Shown here: one piece after another, positions 47,587-58,143 of the stretch
Numbering within the stretch: the stretch's first letter is position 1
Layout of the letters: each line of letters starts with the position of its first letter
Assembly: GCA_907164885.2 (NCBI GenBank)
Contig: OU015492.1
Location: 196,024,460 to 196,088,459, forward strand
DNA length: 64,000 nucleotides
Direction: 5' to 3'
From: Dolomedes plantarius
Lineage: Eukaryota > Arthropoda > Arachnida > Araneae > Dolomedidae
The notes under the pieces: generated by a model
The model's input: only the letters and a program-made list of their open reading frames with translations
Told to the model about the DNA's origin: nothing
Databases searched by the model: none
Made by a program: the position numbers and the translations under genes

Positions 47587-48258
47587 TCAAGAACTCTGCA
47601 AGTTTTGAAAGATTAAATCTAAAAAAGGTTTAATTTTTTCAATCTTTTTGGCATCAGAAGAAGTGAAATGCAAGTATCGAAGAATTTCGATGCGTTGGTC
47701 CCGACTCATAACCTTACTGAAAAAAGGTGTTGCAATCCTGGGATTCGTTGAGTAGTACATCTTAATTTTCGGTTTTTTCACGATACCCATTAAAATTGTC
47801 AAAGCAAATTAAACAAACATTTCTTCTTTAGTTACAGGCAAAAATACTTCGAGGATGAACTCTGTTCACTTTCCGGATTTATGTACCTCTCATACGCATT
47901 AATTTGGTTAGTATAATATAATACGCATTAATTAAATCCATTACAGTTTCATCAAAAAAACATCTGAAATAATCCAATTCATTTGATACAGCATCATGGA
48001 CTTTTATTACGCATGCCGCTGTGAATTTTAGTTGAGTTAAATCCCTTACGTGAGAAGACCACGAAGAAGTACCATCCCGCGATATACTCAGAATAGAAAT
48101 ATCTGAGTATCTTCATCATCACTCTGATCCCGATGTTCCAAATAAACAGATTCACCCGAAGAGAATTCTGTATCACTGTCACTACTTTCATAATCAGACA
48201 CATTTCTCATCAATTCAGAAATTTCGCCTTCTGTTAAATATTTTCTCCTTTTTTCCAT
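47587..48258 (-). pseudogene. piggyBac transposase remnant
   Basis: The N-terminus starts at 48258 (MEKRRKYLTEGEISELMRNV, then DSDTEFSSGE, an acidic segment) and soon hits a stop. Further on, the minus strand reads VHDAVSNELDYFRCFFDETV and KMYYSTNPRIATPFFSKVMS followed by RIEILRYLHF, motifs of the piggyBac DDE-domain N-terminal part. It ends with a stop at 47587 before the catalytic aspartates. It is strongly deleted and frame-broken, so it is non-autonomous. Confidence 0.85.
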
Positions 48259-48594
48259 ATTAAATCATCAAAGGACAGAAATCTCACTGCAACAGAATCT
48301 GATTCTGACTCAAAACCCATATACCCAATGCTACAATTCCACCGCAAAAGAAAAATAAACAAAGATATCTCGTAAACAAAGACCACGTGCAAAGTTTAAA
48401 TGCCCTACCCGCTGACAGCCAAACGCAATACATCCATTCCTCCGTTTGTTTACATAGAACGATAGACCGCATGTGATTCATACTAGTCTTGTTTTCGAAT
48501 AGAAGGTCCCAACTACGTGTACTCCAAATTTCATAGACATGCGGTGCCATCTTGTGCACCAAAAATTAACTAATAAAACGTTCCGAACTACTGA

Positions 48595-48710
48595 TACGTA
48601 TAGGTGACGTTCGGCCAGAAACGCGGATAGCTGAAGTCGCGTATAGGTGACGTTCGGCCAGAAACGCGGATAGCTGCTGGCACGTATACGTGACGTTCGC
48701 CGCGAAAGGG
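48595..48710. repeat. Subterminal tandem repeats of the piggyBac-like element
   Basis: CGTATAGGTGACGTTCGGCC followed by AGAAACGCGGATAGCTG occurs twice in a row, and a third partial copy runs into the inverted end (CGTATACGTGACGTTCGCCG). The period is about 43 bp. Such repeats are plausible transposase-binding sites. Confidence 0.85.
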
Positions 48711-48714
48711 TTAT

Positions 48715-50098
48715 ACGTAGAATTATTGTTTACTAATTCAGCCCTCAACGTCTGGTAATAAATTATATCTCTCGGAATATTCTTACTTCTGATTTCGGTG
48801 AAAAGCGAACTTACACTAGTTTCTGACATTTCTTGTTTGTCGTTTCTGCTCTCATCTTTCGTCTTTTCAGATAATTCACACAAATATTCTAAATGTGACT
48901 GTGATTGACATAAATTACATCTGACCCATTTAGCTTTGCAGAAAACTTTTTTGTGTCCCTTTTTCAAACAACGTTTGCACTTAAACTGGTCATACAACGC
49001 TTTGTATTTCTCTGGAATAGTTAAGCTACAATCTTTAGATGAATGTGGTTTATCACAAATATCACACATGTATTTTTTAGCTGTTGTACTAAGCGTTGCT
49101 GCTGAAGAAATTTTGAACGTATTTGGACTATAGCGTTTACTGTAGTTTCCAAAGGTTTTCTCTTCGGTTTTTGACACCCTGGGTTTATTTAAATTAACAC
49201 ATAATGACTTTTCTCTCGCTTCTATCTCGTTCTCTATAAATAATAACAAGTCTGTGACTGATGTCTCACTTTTGGTGGTTTGTCTATTAAAATTTAACAC
49301 TAAATCATTTGGGATACACTTGTATAGAATAGATAGCAATAAATTTCCATATGTATTAAAATCAACTTTTAATGTTTCAAGACTTCGAATTTGAAATGTA
49401 ATCTCGTCGTGCAGTTTTCTTAAGGCAGATACATCACTAGATCTCAGAACTGGCTCTAATGAGAGGAGCTTATTCATATAATTAGTAATCAATAATTCTC
49501 TCTTTCCGATTCTATTATTTAAGATTTCAATCGCTTTTTTATAGTTATCCTCTGTTAGCGGTAACCCGCTTATCGCTTTAGCTGCTGAATCTGTTAATAA
49601 CGATCGCAAGTAATTGAATTTTTCTATTTCTTTTAATGTATTATTTTCATGGATAGCAGCTGTGAATTGGGGCCAAAACTCTTGGAATTTAAATATATCA
49701 CCATTAAATTTCTCTAAAGTAATGCGGGGAAGTTTCGTATTGCAACTGGTTTTGGTTTCATTAATTTCCACATGAACAGTTTCGGGTTTCGATTTAACTG
49801 AATCATGTAAATATCTGTTAACTCGTGATTTACATCGAATAATGGTTTCATTAAACTCAAGTGAATTCTCTACTTCTGCTTCCAAATCTTTTTCTGGACA
49901 CTGAGAAACTATAACATCGTCAAGTTTCAGTAACTTTTGTTCTCTCTCAATCAAGACAGCAAGTGATTCTTGCAAATTGTCAACATTAGCCAATTCATTG
50001 GCCAACTCTTCATCAATTTTCTTAATTATTTTAGTTATACTACCTCTAATTGACTTTCGCACTTTTCTATTCTTCTGAATAGTATCTTCAGTACTCAT
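48715..50098 (-). CDS. BEL/Pao gag (first part of the gag-pol polyprotein)
   Basis: This is the structural (gag) portion, expected to form virus-like particles and bind the RNA. The ATG at 50098 begins MSTEDTIQKNRKVRKS. A coiled, charged N-terminus is followed at about residues 125-215 by a DUF1759-like block (PRITLEKFNGDIFKFQEFW; YLRSLLTDSAAKAI). C-terminal zinc knuckles are CDICDKPHSSKDC, CKRCLKKGHKKVFC and CNLCQSQSHLEYLC. The frame runs without stop into the piggyBac insertion. In the uninterrupted element it would continue directly into the protease, as is usual for BEL elements. Confidence 0.92.
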
Positions 50099-50246
50099 TT
50101 TTAATATTCACTAGTAACTTGCAAAATGGAAACAAAATAACTCACCCCGTTTTGAAGAACAAGTAATTCACTTATCTTACCGCTACACACATTCACTTTT
50201 TATACGTAATCCAAACTTCGCGGCCTGATCTGCACCAAAAACTTTA

Positions 50247-50524
50247 TATGGAAATCATACCATATATGTAACACTCACTCAGTATCTCTATCGGTGGTTC
50301 TTGTTTAGTAAATCACATCACTCTCCAGATAATAAACACTCTCTCTAAATCTTCATTATTTAATTATATACATAATATGTACAGCTATATACATTACACT
50401 TCGAAAATCATATTAATTTGATTACTCTTTCTCTCGAAATACAACCTCTCTCTCCGACGTCAAACACTCATCTGCGCTCAACACTCGCAGCGCCCTCTAC
50501 AGTCTATAGGGGATATTTTCCACA
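50247..50524 (-). repeat. BEL 5' LTR
   Basis: 278 bp, same sequence as the 3' LTR. The TGGTGCAGATCAGGCC stretch about 10 bases inside the element (minus strand, near 50237) is a candidate primer-binding site, not assigned to a tRNA. Confidence 0.93.
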
Positions 50525-51142
50525 GGGGTCGAGAGCGATACCAATTTTCATTTTAGAAGTTCATTTGTTCAGTTTATTATTTTTTTTTCAAAAGGGAAAT
50601 TATCTTTATCAAAATAAATACTTCATGCGCAAGCGTTATTTTTATACTGAATTCTTGAAATTTTTTTGACTCTAAAGAGAAGCAGAGAGTGGCAACAAAG
50701 GTTAAACTTTCAAACATTGTTTTTCTGTTCTTGAAAGTTACCTGACTTCAAGAAACGTTTGAAATTTATATTATATTTATAATACATATCTTTATATTAT
50801 TTAATTTATTTTTTCATTCATATATTACTAATTAATTAATTTGCTACAGCTTACTTTACTACAGCTTAACAAAGGTTAAAACTCTCAAACATTGTTTTGC
50901 TGTTCCTGAAAGAGCTGAAAGCTTTCTTATTCATATAAACCTCATTTCAAGTCTCTATCTTAAAATTTCGATTTTTAATTGAATTTTAAAGCTGATAATT
51001 CAACAGTGATGAAAAGCCCCTTGCATAAGGGTGACAACAGTAAATGGATGGAAGCTGTTACATTGACCGAGAATCACCCCTATGTATCTCGCTATTAGCC
51101 TTAGAGGAGCGAGCGTAGCGAGCTTAGGGGTGAAGCCCCTAG

Positions 51143-51703
51143 TTGTGTAAAAATAAACAAATCGGCTACTGAGACGCTTGCCATGCTACCGGGAGGATTC
51201 CTACGGGAAGGATTCTTTGTCCAAGGCTCAAGTGTTTAGGTGGCACAAAGCATTTAAATACGGAAGCGAGGACGTCGATGACGAACAAAGCGCTGGGTGT
51301 CCATCAAGTTCTCGAACTTCAGACAATGTGGCTAAAATTAAAACGCTTTTGAACTGTGATCGTCGATGAGCGTCCGAATGATTGCGGAGACGTTGGGACT
51401 TACAAAATCGATTGGACCTCAAATCGTCATGGAAGATCTTCAAATGCGGAAAATTTGTGCCAAACTGGTTTTAAGGATTTTGACCGACAGACAGAAACAA
51501 AACCGTGAGTCAATTTCGCTTGAATTGTTGGAGTGTGTAACAAGTGACCCTAATTTTTTGAAGGGAGTGATTACCGGTGACGAAGCATGTGTTTTTCAGT
51601 ATGATCCCGAAACAAAGAGATAGAGTGCAGAGTGGTACACGCCCCAATCTCCTCGTCAAAAGAAGGCTCGAGTGAGCAAATCAAAACTGATGCATAAACT
51701 TTC
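51143..51703 (+). pseudogene. mariner transposase remnant (main part)
   Basis: Continues the fragment at 42738-42775. Motifs in order: EDSYGKDSLSKAQVFRWHKA, FKYGSEDVDDEQSAGCPSSS (linker), MIAETLGLTKS, MRKICAKLV, VITGDEACVFQYDPETKR (first catalytic Asp in GDE), stop, then WYTPQSPRQKKARVSKSKL. There is a stop at codon 7 of the 5' fragment, frameshifts near 51178 and 51366, and a stop at about 51621. The C-terminal catalytic half is absent. Clearly inactive. Confidence 0.88.
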
Positions 51704-53328
51704 TTGAATTTAGCAGACAGTACTCGTATTATTTATATTTTATAATGGTGGCAAAAAGTCTAGCGCCGGCCTTGAAAGTGACACTTACGATTTACGTTAC
51801 GGCAAATTCAGAGGAAAAATAATACAAGTTAGTATTGTTATTACTTAGAAAGAAATATAGGATTAAAATAATTTTTAAAATAGTTACTTTATAACAATCA
51901 AATTAATTTAATTTATAAACTAACAATAAAATATGTTCATGTACCTACATACTAATTATAACTATTATGTACTTACTAATTATGTTACTAATTATGTACC
52001 TACTTACTGTGTTTTTAAGCAGTATGTATATAATAATTTATAATATAATTTTAAATTATTTTTTTTTAGATTTCATAATGAGTAAGAAAAGAGGATGCAA
52101 ATTCAACGATGATCTAAGAAGTGAATTTTCTTTTATTAAAATAACCAAAAGCGATCATATGGTAAAATGTGAGAAATGTAATGGTGAATTTTTTATTTCG
52201 CAAGGCGGGAAGAATGATATTTCAAAGCACTTGGAGACACAGAGACATAAAAGACATTTAAATACTGCTGCATCTTCCTCCAAAATACAGGATTTTTTTC
52301 GAAAAACAACTTATGCAGACGAAGAAAAGAAATTAGCATTATCAGAAGGACTTATGTATTTTCATGCTATTAATCACAATTATTCCTTCAGATCTATGGA
52401 CTGTACATCACAAGTTGTCAAAAAGTCATTGAACAAAAAATTTGCCTGTGCTAGAACAAAATCCGAGGCAATTGTGTGTAGTGTGCTTTCCCCATATGCA
52501 TTTTCAGAATTAAACAAAAATCTAGGAAAAATTAATTTTATATGCATATATTCTGACGCATCTAATCATAAGGATATAAAGTTATTTCCAATCATTATTG
52601 GATTTTTTGACTCGGAAACTGGAATAGAAATTAGAATTTTAGATTTCGTTTCTTTGCCCGGCGAAACTGAAAAATTTTCAGTTCCATTATTAATATTTTG
52701 GAAAAAAACAATTTAAAACATAAAATAATTGCATATTGTGCAGACAACACGAACGCAAATTTTGGAGGAAAAGCGAGAAGAGGTACAAATAATATTTTTT
52801 ATAAATTAAACAAAAACCTTAATCAAAACATTATTGGTGTTGGTTGTGCATCGCACATAATACATAACGCCATTCAAACAGCTGCTGACTTGTTGCCCGT
52901 AGATGTGGAAAATATTGTTATTAAAATATATTCTTATTTCTATGTATACACTGTGCGCGTTGAAATGTTTAAAGAATTTTGTGAAACTGCGGAAGTCGAA
53001 TACCAGTAAACACTTGGATACAGTAAAACACGCTGGTTAGCTCTTTTGCCAGATGTCGAAAGAATTTTGAAAATATACGATCCTTTGAAATCCTACTTTC
53101 TATCACAGGATAAATGTCCTAGAATTTTAGAAGAGTTTTTTGAAAAAGAATCTTCAAAAATTTGGCTAGAGTTTGTACACAATCAAGCGGCTCTTTTTCA
53201 AAATGCTATAAAACTCATTGAAGGTGACAGAATTTCGTTAATCGAAGTAGCAAATGAAGTTAATAATTTAAAATTTCAGTGTCAAGAGCGGTTAGAAAAT
53301 AATTTTCTCCCGTTAACTATCTGTAATA

Positions 53329-54739
53329 CACTGCTGGCCACCCAAATTGCAACACCATTAAAGACAAGAGATATCACAACAAAATTTATTTTGTAGATAA
53401 CATGTTGACCAAGTATCAAATGATTAAATTTATAGACTTCTGTGAAGTGTGGTTCCTGCCAAAATCAGTAGCCAGAGTAGCCGCCATTGTTGGAGATCAC
53501 CGCTGATACACGCCTCGGCATTGATTCAAAGAGACTTTGGATGAGTTCTTGGGGTACACCAGACCAAGCAGCTTCCACATGTTGCCAAAGTTGATCTGCT
53601 GTGGCAGCTGGGGATGGAATCTGGGTCAATCGTAGAGCAACCATGGACCACATGTTTTCTAACGGCGAAAGATCCGGAGAGCGAGGTGGCCAGGAAAGCA
53701 ATTCTATCTAGCGATTGACGAAGAACCGTTGGACAATGCGTGCCACGTGTGGTCGCGCATTATCCTGTTGAAATATGGCTGTGGGCAAGCCCTGAAGGTA
53801 AGGAAGGACAACTGGCTTCAACACCTCGGAGATGTAGCGCTGGCTGTTTAAAGTACCGGCAATACGTACTAGAGGTGTGCGAGAGTGATATCCAATACCG
53901 CCCCATACCATAATACCCGGTGCAGGACCAGTGTGGCGGTGCATAACGCAGCTGTTCAGCATCCTCTCTTCACGGTGTCTCCAGACTCGAATGCGACCAT
54001 CGTGGTGTTGCAGACAGAAGCGTGACTCGTCAGTAAAGACAATTTCATTCCATTCTGCCGTCCACATCCTTCTGTCATCGCACCATTGGCGGCGGAGACG
54101 TCTGTGGTTCTGCGCCAAGGGTAGACAAAGCAATGGACGTCTTGCGGACAGACCACTCTGCTGTAAACGGCGTCGAATGGTACGCGCAGACACTGGATGA
54201 TGCGTTACAGACTGCATGTGCTGTGCTATGGTTCGTGATGTGACTGAGCGATCCGTCACTGCCATGCGCACAATTTGCCTGTCATCACGTGAAGTGGTGC
54301 GCTGAGGTGGATGCGATCGAACACGCCGGTCCGTCGTACCCTCCTGCATCCAACGATCACATATCCGCATTACATTTGTTTGGTTTCGACCAACTCGACT
54401 ACCGATTTCCCTGAAAGATAATCCACAATCTTGGTAGGCCACTATCCTTCCTCTGTCGAACTCGGATACTTGATCAAAAGATGATCGCTGTTTTCGACGA
54501 GGCATAATTGATCGTTTTTTTTGAAAAAACCACAAGAAAAACACAATTGCCGAACTTGAAATTCTCGAAATCCCCAAGCCTTAAATAGCGCTTTGAAGTG
54601 GCGCCACAGGCGAGCGTGATGTGCGTCTGCGCTGAAATTCTAATCATTTGCATATCTCACCTCCGCTAATGCATGTTGTAAATTTCATGTTATTTGCAAT
54701 TTTACTTCAGGGTGTTGCATTTACAGTGGCCAGCAGTGT
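53329..54739 (-). mobile_element. Tc1-type transposon inserted in the hAT
   Basis: The ends CACTGCTGGCCACC and GGCCAGCAGTG, with inner TGCAACACC matches, are inverted repeats, and TA flanks both sides (53327-53328 and 54740-54741). It is 1411 bp with one nearly complete transposase on the minus strand. Removing it rejoins hAT sequence on both sides. Confidence 0.93.
53465..54505 (-). pseudogene. Tc1-type transposase, complete except for one TAG codon
   Basis: The start is placed at 54505 (MPRRKQRSSFDQ), because upstream codons show no homology. N-terminal paired-like helix-turn-helix domains: FDRGRIVAYQDCGLSFREIG, RNQTNVMRICDRWMQEG, and TIAQHMQS...VSARTIRRRLQ. DDE residues: FTDESRFCL (first D), FQQDNARPHVA (second D), SPDLSPLENMWSM (E). 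The total is 346 codons, normal for Tc1 (about 340). The only defect is TAG at 53708-53710, between the second and third catalytic residues, where related proteins usually have Gln. It looks like a single recent nonsense substitution. Confidence 0.92.
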
Positions 54740-55565
54740 AGTATAAGCCAGCTAGAAGAACAAGGTGCAATAAATCGTGAAGATATCATGAATCATGTCA
54801 AAAAGTTCTATAGTAACTGCACAGATTATTTAGAAGAGTGGACGGTACATTACAATGATATTGAACATTTTCATTGGGTTGCATTAAAACAAGAACTTAA
54901 TTGGAATGATGTGCAAAAATCATTCGATCATATTACTCAAAATTTTCCATATAGTAATATTTCCGAAAATGATCTTATTAATGAAGTATCATTATTAAAA
55001 AATATATTTATAAGGAAAAGGTTAAATCTTGGGCATCAGCAAAAATCACAATAGAGAACAAATGGTTAGAAATATTTCATCATTTTGAAACAAACCATGT
55101 TCCATACAATAATGCACTAAAAATTGTGGAATACGAGCTGTCCTTACCAGAAACTAATGATGCGACTGAACGCGTTTTTTCTACGGTAAATAAAGTGTGG
55201 ACATCAGAAAAAATCATAATTAAGTGTTGAGACTTTAAAAGCCATTTTATGTGTGAAATATAATTTAACAAATTCTTGTGAAAAATTTCAGGACCTTTTA
55301 AACAACGACAGCAATCTACTAAAAAAAAATCACTCAAATGAGAAAAATGCCAAAGAATAAAATAATACTATACATAATTTTTTTTAAATTTATTATATTT
55401 GTAAATTGCACTTATGCTGAAATAAAAAAAATATATTACAATACTATTTTTGCGTTCTATGAAATTTTTTGTTGCTTCATATAGACCAAATTTTTAATCA
55501 AGAACCTCCCCTCCCCCCCGGTCAATGGTATCCCGCTTTACAAATGTTAAAATCTGGTCACCTTA

Positions 55566-56002
55566 CTTAAATGAGCGTGGCAATCTTTGTTTACAAGTTT
55601 AATTTTAAAATTTTCACTGTTCTAGAGACGGAAACAGTACAAATTATATATTTTTCGAATCAGGGAAATGTCCCCAATTTTTTAAGTACCAAACTGAAAA
55701 TTCGATTTTTTGAAAGATTTTCACGTCCCTGTCAACTATGTATGTATGTCAAAATTTTGACGCGTTTTGGAACTTTTCTGTTTCACTGTTCACTGCTTGC
55801 CCAAGCGATTACAGAATAGGTTTGGCGCGCTGCCAAAATTAAAACTCGCGACGCAGGACATCTGAAATTTTGCTTTACGGAGGAACGTAATCCTACGTTA
55901 AAAAAATTTCGAAATGTTGTATCCGTTGCAGACATTTCAACTTAGGCTTAAATTTTTCGCTTTATCTGAAACGCCACGAGATGAAACACGCAATCCGATT
56001 AA
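55566..56002. other. Intergenic, no gene recognised
   Basis: No known element between the end of the hAT and the TTAA-flanked MITE. The 82-codon plus-strand frame at 55571-55819 has no recognisable motif. Confidence 0.5.
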
Positions 56003-56699
56003 GGGGGTCCGGAACACAAAATTGTTCGATTTTTCGAAAAAAATGTTATTGCATTAAAAATTTTTTTGTTCTTTTAATCTTAAAATGATGTTTAAATCAT
56101 GTTTCTATCTTAATTAGAACAGGATAAATTATTATTTTTTTTGCAACATTCTAATATTAGCCAATTGTTGTTTAAACCTGTAAGTGCGTTTTACTGCATG
56201 ATGGGGTTTTTCCCCATTTCTCGTCTTTAAATTGTTATAAGTCAAGAGCCGTTAAAGATAAATGGTTGAAACACGGAACATGTCTTTTTAAACTATTTTG
56301 CATTGATTTTGATTCAGCAAATTTGAAAAATATATTTACTTTTGAAAATACGATTTTTTAAAAATAAGTTACATAATTTTTTTTGGTAATTTTTAATCTA
56401 AATATTTTAAATTTCTTTAAAAATTAATATTTCAAAAATGCTGAATCAAAATTAAAACTTATATATTTCTGTTTAATTAAACGAAAAAATTTTGAAATTC
56501 GACTAATAATATTTCGAGTTATAAAGATGTTAAACTACCCCACTTTATTAAAAATTTCGAATTTTAAAACTTTTTAAAAACTTTTTGAGAAATTTTATAA
56601 TGTGATTTTGTTTACAAATTATATGGTTGACCATCACAAAAAAATTCCAAATTTTAACTCAATAAATAAAAATTATTTTTAAATGTGTCCTGGACCCCC
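56003..56699. mobile_element. TTAA-flanked MITE with GGGGGTCC ends
   Basis: GGGGGTCCGGAACACA at the left and TGTGTCCTGGACCCCC at the right are imperfect inverted repeats, with TTAA outside both (55999-56002 and 56700-56703). The inside is very AT-rich and non-coding. Its size (697 bp) is close to the intronic MITE at 33657-34343, but the ends differ. Confidence 0.78.
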
Positions 56700-56836
56700 T
56701 TAATATCGAGAAACTTAAACTCATGTTTCCTTCGACACAGCCAAAGTGCATTCGATTTAATTTGAATCACTCCCTTTATCTGAAACACCAACCCGGCACA
56801 CACGCAGTCATACCAATATTGGACGAATATAAAACT

Positions 56837-56879
56837 AATGTACTGTAGCGGTGGCGTTCAGCCACAACCACAGTACATT
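56837..56879. repeat. Interrupted hairpin
   Basis: AATGTACTGT at 56837-56846 pairs with ACAGTACATT at 56870-56879, and inside GTGGC (56851-56855) pairs with GCCAC (56861-56865). The four-base mismatched bulges on each side are symmetric. Confidence 0.75.
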
Positions 56880-57961
56880 CACTGACAAACCTTTTGGCAC
56901 CGGTATTTATACACCGGAATCGGAACTGTCAGTTAATATTCGTAGTTAACGATAATCCAGCTATTCGGCGTCACATCGATGTCGTCCGGACGTATTTTGG
57001 ACGCATAATTAAAAAAAAAATATACGAATTAATTGAATAGACTCTCGTTAATAAAGTGTTAAATTAAGAAATATTTAATTGAAAATTTAAAAAAATTCAC
57101 GCCAGATGGCAGGTATCTGCAGTTTAAAAAACAAAACCGTCAGATTATCATCCTCATTATCTGCAAGCCATTTTGATAAGGCTGGAAAAATTGGGGGCAG
57201 GGAGTGAAACCACGATGATAATAGATTTCTTATCTATTGCATTTTAATGTAATAAATGTATCGTTAAGACGGGATCGAAGTTTTAAATTTTCTCAATAAA
57301 ATTCCATATAAGACACGCAAAAAACAGTCCGCATAGATCGTTCCTCTATCCATCGTTTTACCGTAGAATTCATTTAAAATATTGCATTTTTATGACTATT
57401 TTACTAGATCGATCGTTTTTTCAAAATAACAAAGTCTGGATTGAGCTCGAATGACACTATTACTAGACAATTTTGGATACATAAATTTTGATGTGTTTGT
57501 TGCATGTGAAGTTTCTCCTAAAGACTTCTATGACATTCGTCCTTGCTATAGTGTGAGTACCCTATTGACAGTAAAGTTTGTTGGTCATTTATTTAAGTAC
57601 AAGTACTGTATTTTTTCTGGTTCATTTACTAGTTCCCTGAAATAGGAACGAACATCTATAACGATGCATGTATAGTTTAGAGACTATTAGCAAACTAGTA
57701 CTCAGAGACTCGCACATGTCGCCAAGAAGGGTATGGCATCACGATAGGTTGTTAAGGAAAGTCTCTGAGGCTATTTTTAAATTTACTAATATTGAATTCA
57801 TGACTAAGAAAGACAGAGTCCTAATTATAATGAAAAGGACAATTCTTAAACAGAAACTTAACAAGAAAATTTATTTACAAGAAAATTTAACATTAAAAGG
57901 GTACAACATATTTAGTTAACTGAAGTGCAGGTTTAACAACGCACGATCCGGGACCTATCTA
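56880..57961. other. Intergenic, no gene recognised
   Basis: AT-rich sequence. The frames at 57451-57645 and 57668-57919 show no known domain. The GCCATCT motif is present at 57107-57113 (minus). Confidence 0.5.
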
Positions 57962-58143
57962 CAGGGCCCGACTTAGTCTAATTGGGGCCCGGGGCAAAAA
58001 CTTCTTTGGGGCCCCCCTCTGCTTCACTACTTCAGTAATGAAGAACTTAATACTAAACTTTCTATTCGATTTGGGGCCCCCCTCTGATGTGGGGGCCCGG
58101 GGCAACTGCCCCGTATGCCCCTGCCTTAGTCAGGCTCTGCCTG
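57962..58143. mobile_element. GC-rich hAT-like MITE, about 180 bp
   Basis: The left end CAGGGCCCGACTTAG and the right end CTTAGTCAGGCTCTGCCTG are partly inverted, and both halves contain GGGGCCCGGGGCA-type blocks. The flanks share TCTA only, so the 8-bp duplication expected for hAT is not convincing. Confidence 0.5.

Larger units (their letters stand above)
47247..48710 (-). mobile_element. piggyBac-like element inserted in the BEL protease region
   Basis: The ends are CCCTTTCGCGACGG and its partner CCGCGAAAGGG. The 4-bp duplication is TTAT (47243-47246 and 48711-48714) instead of the canonical TTAA. Removing the element plus one TTAT restores the BEL frame. It carries broken transposase coding on the minus strand and subterminal repeats on the right. 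It is the youngest layer of the nest. Confidence 0.9.
42867..50524 (-). mobile_element. BEL/Pao LTR retrotransposon with identical LTRs
   Basis: Two 278-bp LTRs flank the element, and a 5-bp target duplication GGGGT lies outside (42862-42866 and 50525-50529). The coding strand is minus. One long gag-pol frame runs from 50098 to 43408. After removing the piggyBac insertion and one target copy it is 5223 nt, exactly 1741 codons including the stop, with a single internal TAG. A G-rich tract (AGGTGGGGAGTA) precedes the 3' LTR and could be the polypurine tract. The young LTRs contrast with the dead mariner around it. Confidence 0.95.
42776..51142 (+). mobile_element. Helitron family H2, copy 2, inserted in the mariner and split by BEL
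   Basis: The 5' end TCTCTCTATTCTAAAAGAAA and the 3' end AGGGGTGAAGCCCCTAG match copy 1 (14430-15466). The flanking mariner codons join without duplicated or lost bases (AAGTT | TTGTGT; the reading frame continues), so this is insertion without target duplication between T and T. The own sequence is about 90 bp left and 610 bp right of the BEL. The right part has an internal direct repeat of about 173 bp (AAAGGTTAAA at 50698 and 50871). Confidence 0.85.
42555..51709 (+). mobile_element. Dead mariner transposon, host of a four-level nest
   Basis: The left end CAGGGTCTGTCCAGAAACTA follows a TA at 42553-42554, and the transposase ATG is at 42738. Coding stops at 42775 where a Helitron interrupts it, and resumes at 51143. 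The right terminal repeat was not found. The transposon homology fades near 51.70 kb. It is the oldest layer of the nest. Confidence 0.82.
51967..55350 (+). pseudogene. hAT transposase, BED-type, decayed and split by a Tc1 element
   Basis: The ATG for the likely protein is at 52078 (MSKKRGCKFN). A BED/zinc-finger-like part has C-x2-C (KCEKCNGEFFISQGGKNDIS) and a following H-x5-H (HLETQRHKRH). The RNase H-like part shows IYSDASNHKDIKLFPIIIGF, AYCADNTNANFGG and VGCASHIIHNAIQ. Next come KTRWLALLPDVERILKIYDP, and the C-terminus IVEYELSLPETNDATERVFS followed by VETLKAILCVKYN, the hAT dimerisation motif. Defects: a frameshift near 52.70 kb in a poly(A) run, TAA at 53007, Tc1 insertion at 53329-54739, a stop near 55052 and a frameshift near 55.21 kb. 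The terminal CTGGTCACCTTA at about 55554-55565 may be its right end; the left end was not found. Confidence 0.85.

Noticed and set aside
57668..57919. 83-codon frame with basic composition
   Set aside because: No homology that I recognise, no splice context, and AT-rich codons as in the surrounding non-coding DNA.
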